From assembly GCA_002493085.1 (NCBI GenBank), contig DKXQ01000181.1, forward strand, positions 1 to 18,604: a DNA stretch of 18,604 bases, written 5' to 3'. Within the stretch, counting starts at the first letter, position 1; the number at the start of each line of letters is the position of its first letter. A program made the translations under genes and the position numbers. Of this stretch, positions 7,296 through 13,275 are shown in pieces. Below the pieces are notes generated by a model, which was not told the origin of the DNA, did not search any database, and saw nothing but the letters and a program-made list of their open reading frames with translations. The stretch is from Lachnoclostridium sp. UBA7122 (lineage in GTDB: Bacteria > Bacillota > Clostridia > Lachnospirales > Lachnospiraceae).

Positions 7296-8516
7296 TTATT
7301 CTTTTGAAAAATCAGGTAATATTATGCAATCTCCTTCATATATTTTATCAGAGTTCTTTATATTATTTGCCCTCATTACTTTATCAAGATAATAAAATGA
7401 ATGATACTGTTTCCATACAATCTGGCTTAATGTATCACCTGTACGCACAATATAACTTTCATATTTTCCATTATAGGTGCTTGTTTTTTTTGCATTAGTG
7501 TTCTTTTTAGCGCCACTGCGGGCTCTCTGCGGTTTTTTTGAAGGTGCTGCTGTGCTGGCAGCAGTTTTATCTTGTGGCTTTGCAGTACTGCCGTTTTTAG
7601 TCTTTTCTGTTTTGCCTGTTTTATTATTTTTTACTGTGCTTTCATCATCTTTTTGTATAGAACTTTCACCGGTCATAACAGCCCTGACCATAGTGCTGTC
7701 CATATATCCCTCTACTGTAGCAACAGCTGCTTCAAGATTTCTTATCTTATTCATGCTCCTATATAATAAATTGGCTCCGGTAATGATTATAACAAGCATA
7801 GTAGCGGCTGCTATATAGCCAATATGTTTTGTCTGTATAATGTGCTTGTCCTCTTTTTCTTTAATAACACTGCGCATATTTTCAGTGACATTATCATGGT
7901 AAGATGATTCTATGCTGTCCTTATTCTTTCCTTTAAGCATGTAGTCCTGCATTTGTGGGTTTTTTTCATAATAGGCCACAAAACCAGGCTGTTCAGTTAA
8001 ATCCCCATCATACCATACAAAAATCTTTTCTTCTTTTTCCGAAATATCTGCTACAAAAAGCAGCTTTCCATCTTCACTGAAGTATTTCCCATGTATCTGT
8101 CTTACGGAAGCATCAGCTTTGCTGTTCCACATGCTTACACCACATCCCCAGCCAAGCATCTGTGCTCCTGGAAAATTATCATGCATGTCCTTGTATATCT
8201 GGTTCCACTTATCAGCTGTAAGCTCTTTTGGACCTTCCATTATATCACACAGGACTGATATAGCACCGTATATAAATGTACATCCTGCTGCCTTTTCCTT
8301 TCCTCTTTTTCCGAGAAATACAACTATGGCTTTTTCCTGTCTTTCATTAAATATCTGGTGTATATATGTCATTACATAATCTTCTATGTATATCTTCAGA
8401 TGCCCATTTGTTTCACCTATCTGTCTTATATTTTCTGGCAGACGGCTGTAAACATATTCCTTATGTGCTGACTCTTTAGCATACTCACCTAAATTACCAA
8501 AATTCCTGTTTTCCAT
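7296..8516 (-). CDS. Single-pass membrane protein with extracellular LysM domain
   Basis: 406 residues with a clear three-part build. Residues 25-195 form a folded, probably cytoplasmic domain. A membrane helix spans about 232-252. A long Lys/Thr/Ser/Ala-rich linker (285-348) leads to one C-terminal LysM domain (354-401, YIVRTGDTLSQIVWKQY to ILP). LysM binds GlcNAc-containing peptidoglycan, so the protein should tie a cytoplasmic domain to the wall. The N-terminal domain has the order of an MPN/JAB fold (GWGCGVSMW at 122-130, then IHGKYFSEDGKLLFVADI), but without the HxH metal ligands of active JAMM enzymes; this resemblance is tentative. AAAGGTG lies upstream of the ATG. It pairs with the DUF5711-like gene downstream and is divergent from yyaC. 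Confidence 0.85.
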   Translation of the reverse strand: MENRNFGNLGEYAKESAHKEYVYSRLPENIRQIGETNGHLKIYIEDYVMTYIHQIFNERQEKAIVVFLGKRGKEKAAGCTFIYGAISVLCDIMEGPKELTADKWNQIYKDMHDNFPGAQMLGWGCGVSMWNSKADASVRQIHGKYFSEDGKLLFVADISEKEEKIFVWYDGDLTEQPGFVAYYEKNPQMQDYMLKGKNKDSIESSYHDNVTENMRSVIKEKEDKHIIQTKHIGYIAAATMLVIIITGANLLYRSMNKIRNLEAAVATVEGYMDSTMVRAVMTGESSIQKDDESTVKNNKTGKTEKTKNGSTAKPQDKTAASTAAPSKKPQRARSGAKKNTNAKKTSTYNGKYESYIVRTGDTLSQIVWKQYHSFYYLDKVMRANNIKNSDKIYEGDCIILPDFSKE

Positions 8517-8625
8517 TCTGCATGCACACCTTTCTAATATTTTCTAAGATTCTAACATTGTATATCTGCCTTTTTTGTCGAAAACAGTGTATCCCTTCAG
8601 GTATCTTAACACTAAAATTCGACTT

Positions 8626-8655
8626 GCATAAAAAAGCAGGTATAAGGGCATAATC
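8626..8655 (+). promoter_or_regulatory. Forespore (sigma-G/sigma-F type) promoter of yyaC
   Basis: GCATA (8626-8630), then 18 nt, then CATAATC (8649-8655). This differs in one position from the B. subtilis sigma-G pattern (GMATR, 17-18 nt, CATnnTA), and GCATA also fits the sigma-F -35 element. The predicted start near 8662 lies just before the AGAAAGGTG ribosome-binding site. Confidence 0.6.
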
Positions 8656-8686
8656 AAAATTATAACTAAAAGAAAGGTGTAAATAT

Positions 8687-9277
8687 ATGTCAGATATATC
8701 AACAGAAATAAAGTATTTTAACGTGTACCGTTCTGCATCTTTTTCCAAATTTGTAAAAACATTATTTATCCATTATGAACAATGCTACAGCAAAAACCAG
8801 AATATTGTATTCCTGTGCATTGGTTCAGACCGTGCAACTGGAGACTGTCTTGGTCCTATAACTGGCCATATACTTACAAAAAATAATAAAAACCTTCCTG
8901 TCTTTGGAAAACTTTCATCACCTGTACATGCACAAAACCTTGGTAAAACAATTGATTATATATACAGCACTATAGCCAGGCCATATATTATAGCTATTGA
9001 TGCATCACTTGGTGTCAGGCAGCATATTGGCCATGTAACAATGGGATATGGTCCTCTTTCCCCGGGAATAGGTGTTAATAAAAAGCTGCCATGCGTTGGT
9101 GATGCATTTATAACAGGTATTGTAAACACATCTGATTCCAACAGCCATTTAACTTTACAGACAACAAAATTATCTACTGTAGTAGAACTTTCAGAATTTA
9201 TTGCAAGTGGTATTTTGCGTGTAATTGAAAAAAGAACAGAATTACATGTCTGTTCTTCCTTCCAATGCCCTGTATAA
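8687..9277 (+). CDS. yyaC: YyaC-like spore protein (GPR-related putative protease)
   Basis: 196 residues, the only plus-strand gene. It shows the YyaC signature IGSDRATGDCLGP (45-57) and PVHAQNL (79-85). A later block, IIAIDASLG (101-109), supplies an acidic residue comparable to those of the GPR spore-protease fold. YyaC is a conserved sporulation protein related to germination protease; its activity is not established. AGAAAGGTG precedes the ATG, and a forespore-type promoter lies 32 nt before the start, fitting expression in the developing spore. Its last 36 nt overlap the 3' end of recR tail to tail, and the recR terminator lies within its coding sequence. Confidence 0.9.
   Translation: MSDISTEIKYFNVYRSASFSKFVKTLFIHYEQCYSKNQNIVFLCIGSDRATGDCLGPITGHILTKNNKNLPVFGKLSSPVHAQNLGKTIDYIYSTIARPYIIAIDASLGVRQHIGHVTMGYGPLSPGIGVNKKLPCVGDAFITGIVNTSDSNSHLTLQTTKLSTVVELSEFIASGILRVIEKRTELHVCSSFQCPV
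9228..9257 (-). terminator. Terminator of the dnaX-ybaB-recR unit, embedded in yyaC
   Basis: On the minus strand AAGAACAGA pairs perfectly with TCTGTTCTT (9 bp) around an 8-nt loop, followed by a run of six T. The recR stop codon (9244-9242) lies in the loop. On the plus strand the hairpin lacks a T run, so it should act only on minus-strand transcripts. Confidence 0.85.
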
Positions 9278-9838
9278 AGTTACTTCATCAATATACTCTA
9301 AGTCTCCGCCAGCGGGCACTCCGCTCGCAATGCGGCTGGCTTTTATTCCAAGTGGTTTCACAAGCTTGCTGATATATGTGGCAGTTGTATCACCTTCAAG
9401 GTTTTTATTAGTTGCAACAATAACTTCCCTGACATCCCCCTGCAGTCTTACCATAAGTTCATCCAGCTTTATATCCTGTGGCCCTGTGCCTGCCATAGGG
9501 GAGATAGCCCCATGCAGTACATGGTATACTCCGCTGTATTTGCCTGTTTTTTCATAAGCTGCAAGGTCTCTTGGATTTTCTACTACCATTATCTGTGTAT
9601 GGTCTCTCTGCGGACTGCTGCATATTGGACAAATTTCATCGTCTGTATATGTGCAGCACTCTTTACAGCAGCGGACATTTTTTCTTGCACTTGTTATTGC
9701 CCCTGCAAGAGCCACGGCCTGGTCTTCCTGCATATTTAGTATATGGAAAGCAATGCGCTGTGCAGATTTTATCCCTATGCCAGGAAGTCCTGACAACTGT
9801 TCTACAAGGTTATTAATATGTGAACTATAAAATTCCAT
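9242..9838 (-). CDS. recR: Recombination mediator protein RecR
   Basis: RecR helps RecF and RecO load RecA at single-stranded DNA gaps. 198 residues, full length. It has the N-terminal helix-hairpin-helix LSGLPGIGIKSAQRIAFHIL (15-34), a zinc finger with Cys58, Cys61, Cys70 and Cys73 (plus Cys57 and Cys62 beside them), a Toprim domain beginning IMVVENPRDLAAYEKTGKY, and the C-terminal ASGVPAGGDLEYIDEVTL. The ATG is 3 nt past the ybaB stop, with GGAGGG 14 nt upstream inside ybaB, implying coupled translation. Gene order dnaX-ybaB-recR is conserved across many bacteria. Confidence 0.98.
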   Translation of the reverse strand: MEFYSSHINNLVEQLSGLPGIGIKSAQRIAFHILNMQEDQAVALAGAITSARKNVRCCKECCTYTDDEICPICSSPQRDHTQIMVVENPRDLAAYEKTGKYSGVYHVLHGAISPMAGTGPQDIKLDELMVRLQGDVREVIVATNKNLEGDTTATYISKLVKPLGIKASRIASGVPAGGDLEYIDEVTLYRALEGRTDM

Positions 9839-9841
9839 TAG

Positions 9842-10183
9842 TTAAAACAGCCCTCCAAGACCGCCTGTAAGCTGCTGCATCACTGCTGCATTTTCCTCTT
9901 CCATTTTGCGCAGTGCCTCATTGGCAGCAGCTACTATTAAATCTTCAAGCATCTCTATATCATCAGGGTCAACAACTTCCGGCGAAAGCTGGACTGAAAG
10001 AATTTCTCTCTTGCCTGATACCTTTACTGTAACAGCGCCACCACCTGCAGCTGCCTCCCACTCTTTTTCTTCTAATTCTTTTGACTTTTCCTCCATCTGT
10101 TTCTGCATGCGCTGTGCCTGTTTCATAATATTATTCATATTGCCAGGCATAGCGCCACCTGGAAAACCTCCACGTTTTGCCAT
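9842..10183 (-). CDS. ybaB: YbaB/EbfC family nucleoid-associated protein
   Basis: A small DNA-binding protein of the YbaB/EbfC family, 113 residues from the ATG at 10183. GGAGGA lies 7 nt upstream of this ATG; a longer frame from a TTG at 10198 would overlap that site and is rejected. A Gly/Met/Asn-rich N-terminus (FPGGAMPGNMNNIMKQAQ) leads to the coiled-coil helix rich in Gln, Lys and Glu, then VTVKVSGKREILSVQLSPEVV, and a final Gly-rich tail. Such proteins form dimers that bind DNA with little sequence specificity. It lies between dnaX (27 nt) and recR (3 nt). Confidence 0.95.
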   Translation of the reverse strand: MAKRGGFPGGAMPGNMNNIMKQAQRMQKQMEEKSKELEEKEWEAAAGGGAVTVKVSGKREILSVQLSPEVVDPDDIEMLEDLIVAAANEALRKMEEENAAVMQQLTGGLGGLF

Positions 10184-10210
10184 AGCCAAATCCTCCAATT
10201 ACTATTTATA

Positions 10211-11806
10211 TTATACATATTCTATATTATCATAATGTATTATCTCTGATAAATCATCTGTGTGCCTGTCTGTTTCCTCTGTAACGGTCCTTGTCTGTAT
10301 ATCAACCATCTTATCTGTAATATTGCTTATAACAGTTTTAAGTGCTTCAAGCTGCCTGCCATCATCCCGTCTGAAATATTCCTCATCTACAGGATCAGTA
10401 AACTGGAGGATTAGTTCCCCGCTGTCAGATATGGTTTTTGTCACGTCAGAAAGCATTGAACGTTCTACTATATCACATTTGCTTATAATATCATTCCATC
10501 TTTTAACCACTTCTTTTATATCTGCTGGTACAGCTTTTGGAATAATCCTGTGTCCATCTTCCTGTGCCTTATCTGCATGTGGCATGGATGGCGGAGCCTC
10601 TTTAAAGCTGTCTGTGCTGCCAGCAATTACACTGCTTAAACTGCTGTATTCTTCAATCTTTTTTTCAAGTAAGGCAATCCTTGCAATAACAGAAGACAGG
10701 TCTTGTCCACTGTCCATCTGCGGTTTACAGAGTTTTATAAAACAGACTTCAGCTAGTACACGTTTCTGGGATGCATATTTTATCTGTGCTGACAGCTCTG
10801 ACAGTACCCGGATATATCTTATAAGAACCTCTGTACCAGTACTTCTGGCATCTTTTTGCATACTTGCAAGCTGTTCTGAAGAAACATCAACTATACCAGC
10901 ACCATCAGCAGATGATAATATAATTAACAGGTTTCTCAGATACCAGACTAATTCTGTCACAAACTGGTTTAAGTCACGTCCTGAGACCATCATGCTGTCT
11001 ATAAGCTTTATACATCCCATAACATCTGAACTTATAATATAATTAAACATAGTACTGTATACACTTGTATCAACAGCTCCAAGCACATCCAGTGTATTGT
11101 CATAAGTAAGCTTTTGCCCAAAGTAAAATGCAATGCACTGGTCAAGCAGGCTTAAGGCATCCCTTAAAGAACCATCAGCCGCCTTTGCTATATACCTCAA
11201 CGCTTTATCCTCTGCGTCAACACCTTCCTGGCCTGTAAGTTCCCTGAGCCTTAATGCTATTGTATCAACAGAGATTCTTTTAAAATCATATCTCTGGCAT
11301 CTTGATAATATTGTTATAGGAATCTTATGCACTTCTGTTGTTGCAAGAATAAATATTACATATGGGGGAGGTTCTTCCAGTGTTTTAAGCAAAGCATTGA
11401 AAGCCCCTGTAGAAAGCATATGCACCTCATCTATTATATAGACCTTGTATTTTCCTTCTGCCGGGGAATACTGGACTTCATCAATTATATCCCTGATATT
11501 CGCAACACCATTATTTGATGCTGCATCTATCTCTGCAACATTCATTGAAGCCTGTCTGTTAATCTTCTGGCACATACTACATTCATTACATGGGCTTCCA
11601 TCTGCCGGATGCTCACAATTAACTGCTTTGGCAAGTATTTTTGCTACTGTCGTCTTGCCTGTCCCCCTTGTCCCGCAAAACAGGTATGCATGTCCAATAC
11701 GTTCTGTCCGTATTTCATTTTTCAAGGTTGTTACAATGTGTTCCTGTCCTTTTACATCATCGAAATTATTGGGACGGAACTTCCTGTATAGAGCAGTATA
11801 AGACAT
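10211..11806 (-). CDS. dnaX: DNA polymerase III clamp-loader subunit tau/gamma
   Basis: DnaX is the ATPase of the clamp loader that opens and places the beta clamp. 531 residues. It shows the N-terminus MSYTALYRKFRPNNFDDVKGQ, Walker A GTRGTGKT (45-52), zinc ligands Cys64, Cys73, Cys76 and Cys79, Walker B DEVH (126-129) and the sensor SRC (168-170). Domain III ends near 370 and is followed by a tail typical of tau. GGAGG lies 6 nt before the ATG. Codons 381-383 read GAA AAA AAG, an in-frame A-AAA-AAG slippery site; a -1 slip adds one Asp and stops, giving a 384-residue gamma-like protein. It is 36 nt downstream of pfkA and likely co-transcribed with it. Confidence 0.98.
   Translation of the reverse strand: MSYTALYRKFRPNNFDDVKGQEHIVTTLKNEIRTERIGHAYLFCGTRGTGKTTVAKILAKAVNCEHPADGSPCNECSMCQKINRQASMNVAEIDAASNNGVANIRDIIDEVQYSPAEGKYKVYIIDEVHMLSTGAFNALLKTLEEPPPYVIFILATTEVHKIPITILSRCQRYDFKRISVDTIALRLRELTGQEGVDAEDKALRYIAKAADGSLRDALSLLDQCIAFYFGQKLTYDNTLDVLGAVDTSVYSTMFNYIISSDVMGCIKLIDSMMVSGRDLNQFVTELVWYLRNLLIILSSADGAGIVDVSSEQLASMQKDARSTGTEVLIRYIRVLSELSAQIKYASQKRVLAEVCFIKLCKPQMDSGQDLSSVIARIALLEKKIEEYSSLSSVIAGSTDSFKEAPPSMPHADKAQEDGHRIIPKAVPADIKEVVKRWNDIISKCDIVERSMLSDVTKTISDSGELILQFTDPVDEEYFRRDDGRQLEALKTVISNITDKMVDIQTRTVTEETDRHTDDLSEIIHYDNIEYV
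10621..10682 (-). promoter_or_regulatory. Candidate dnaX -1 frameshift signal
   Basis: In order of reading: AAGGA (10682-10678), 13 nt, the heptamer A AAA AAG (10664-10658) in the frame needed for -1 slippage, 11 nt, then a hairpin of CAGCAGTT with AATTGCTG (8 pairs, one G-U, 10-nt loop, 10646-10621). The -1 frame reads GAT then TGA (10655-10653). This copies the parts list of the E. coli dnaX site, though the hairpin is several bases farther away. The run of seven A could also allow transcriptional slippage. Confidence 0.6.
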
Positions 11807-11842
11807 ATAAAGCCTCCAAAGCTTTTAATGTTATAATCAGGT

Positions 11843-12922
11843 TTAATCACCAAAACTTATGCCAAGGCCCTTTGCTTCCCTGATAATAGAAGAATCAGGA
11901 TTAACTGTTTTTAACCTGCCTGCAACTTCGTTAAGCGGAACAGGAATGATTTCATTATTCCTGAATCCAACCATATATCCATATCTTTCTTCAATTATAA
12001 GCCTTGCTGCTGCTGAACCAAGCCTGCTTGAAATTACACGGTCATATGGGCATGGTTCCCCACCGCGCTGTGTATGGCCTGGAACAGTAATACGTACTTC
12101 CTGGCCTGTCCTTTCTTCTATCTCCTGGCCAATCTGGTATGAAATTGATGGGAAAACTTTTTCTTGTTTCTTTAGCTTTGCTTTTAACTCCTTCTTGCTT
12201 AGTGCAGCATCTTCTTTTGAAATAGCTCCCTCTGCAACTGCAAGTATAGAAAACTTCTTGCCCTGTTTATTTCTCTTATCAAGGGCATCTACTATAACAT
12301 TAATATCATATGGTATCTCTGGCAAAAGAATTATATCAGCGCCACCGGCAATACCTGCATGAAGTGTAAGCCATCCAACTTTATGTCCCATAACTTCTAC
12401 AATAAATACCCTGCCATGTGAAGCAGCTGTAGTATGGATACAGTCAATAGCATTTGTTGCAATATTTACTGCACTCTGGAAGCCAAATGTAATATCAGTG
12501 CCCCATATATCATTGTCTATAGTTTTTGGCAGAGTTATAACATTAAGTCCCTCTTCACTCAGCATATTGGCAGTTTTATGAGTACCGTTGCCGCCAAGGA
12601 CTACAAGGCAGTCAAGTCCCCACTGTTTATAATTATCTTTCATTGCCTGCACTTTATCAAGTCCGTTTTCATCTGGTTCACGCATCTTCTTAAACGGCTG
12701 TCTTGAAGTTCCAATAATTGTTCCGCCTTCTGTAAGAATTCCTGAGAAATCACTTGATTTCATAACTCTGTAATTGCCATAAATCAGCCCCTTGTAGCCT
12801 TCCAGAATACCATAAACCTCAACATCATCATATTTCTGGTACAATGTTTTAGCTACACCCCTCATAGTGGCATTTAAACTCTGGCAATCGCCTCCACTTG
12901 TTAAAAAGCCTACTCTTTTCAT
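11843..12922 (-). CDS. pfkA: 6-phosphofructokinase, probably ATP-dependent
   Basis: Phosphorylates fructose 6-phosphate in glycolysis. 359 residues from the ATG at 12922, which follows AGGAAGGA; a longer open frame upstream runs through the leader RNA and is rejected. Visible motifs are TSGGDCQSLN (8-17), GGTIIGTSR (66-74), GGNGT (110-114) and PKTIDND (132-138, catalytic Asp136). Also present are HGRVFIVEVMGH and a C-terminal GHTQRGGEP. Gly113, at the position where PPi enzymes carry Asp, argues for ATP. Lys133 in place of Gly is a feature of PPi enzymes and of some ATP enzymes of the group III type, so donor choice is inferred, not certain. It has its own promoter and a structured leader, with dnaX 36 nt downstream. 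Confidence 0.93.
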   Translation of the reverse strand: MKRVGFLTSGGDCQSLNATMRGVAKTLYQKYDDVEVYGILEGYKGLIYGNYRVMKSSDFSGILTEGGTIIGTSRQPFKKMREPDENGLDKVQAMKDNYKQWGLDCLVVLGGNGTHKTANMLSEEGLNVITLPKTIDNDIWGTDITFGFQSAVNIATNAIDCIHTTAASHGRVFIVEVMGHKVGWLTLHAGIAGGADIILLPEIPYDINVIVDALDKRNKQGKKFSILAVAEGAISKEDAALSKKELKAKLKKQEKVFPSISYQIGQEIEERTGQEVRITVPGHTQRGGEPCPYDRVISSRLGSAAARLIIEERYGYMVGFRNNEIIPVPLNEVAGRLKTVNPDSSIIREAKGLGISFGD

Positions 12923-12989
12923 AAACCAATCCTTCCTTTCTGCAGATATAAAGCATCCGCAAACATTATGTATATGCACTATATATAAT

Positions 12990-13062
12990 AAAGTGTGCTT
13001 CTGTACACAACCGTGAATAGTAACAGCAGGACTCCTTCTTTTGTGCAAAAGAAGCACACTTT
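12990..13062 (-). promoter_or_regulatory. Structured leader of pfkA with alternative hairpins
   Basis: AAAGTGTGCTTCT (minus strand, 13062-13050) pairs perfectly with AGAAGCACACTTT (13002-12990), 13 bp enclosing 47 nt. A competing hairpin, CTTCTTTT-gcac-AAAAGAAG (minus strand, 13054-13035), uses part of the left arm, so both cannot form at once. The right arm is followed by TTTATTATAT, a poor terminator tail. It could be an attenuator, a terminator for transcripts coming from glgP, or a small inverted-repeat element. I do not recognise a known riboswitch. Confidence 0.5.
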
Positions 13063-13063
13063 T

Positions 13064-13072
13064 ATCATACCA
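13064..13072 (-). promoter_or_regulatory. Extended -10 promoter for pfkA
   Basis: TGG-TATGAT on the minus strand fits an extended -10 element (TGn before TATnAT). No good -35 box is visible. The predicted start near 13057 falls within the left arm of the leader hairpin. Confidence 0.5.
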
Positions 13073-13086
13073 CAAATAAACTATTA

Positions 13087-13260
13087 TTATTTATGTCTGT
13101 GGAAAAATTCTTTCCCACTGGCATTTTCAAGTTCCTGTTCCCTTTTTTTAGTATATCCCCATTTTTTATATACTATCTTAGACAATATTACATAGCCAGC
13201 GGCAATAATAATAAAAACTACAACCAGTACCGGCAGTGATATAATCATTTCTCCATCCAT
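13087..13260 (-). CDS. Small membrane protein, 57 residues, unknown
   Basis: The frame begins MDGEMIISLPVLVVVFIIIA and has one hydrophobic helix (about 6-26), then a basic, Lys/Tyr-rich stretch (IVYKKWGYTKKREQE) and a polar tail ending EFFHRHK. It starts 15 nt after the glgP stop and is probably co-transcribed with it. No strong ribosome-binding site precedes the first ATG; an alternative ATG four codons later (13248) follows GGAG very closely. Good codon structure and the membrane-helix-plus-basic-tail design support a real gene, with the tail probably cytoplasmic. I do not recognise a family. Confidence 0.7.
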   Translation of the reverse strand: MDGEMIISLPVLVVVFIIIAAGYVILSKIVYKKWGYTKKREQELENASGKEFFHRHK

Positions 13261-13275
13261 GATTTAATTGTGTTT

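Noticed and set aside
8578..8622. Imperfect inverted repeat (TCGAA/TTCGA with AGTGT/ACACT) in the LysM-yyaC gap
   Set aside because: Interrupted by mismatches and with poor inner pairing; not convincing as an operator or terminator.
8494..8748. 84-codon minus-strand frame between the LysM gene and yyaC
   Set aside because: It overlaps the start of both genes and the divergent promoter region; no ribosome-binding site or recognisable product.
10260..11042. 260-codon plus-strand frame opposite dnaX
   Set aside because: Ser/Ile/Leu-rich antisense shadow of a certain gene; no credible start signal or domain.
12923..13075. 51-codon N-terminal extension of pfkA
   Set aside because: It reads through the promoter and leader hairpins, is unlike the family, and a strong ribosome-binding site sits at the internal ATG.
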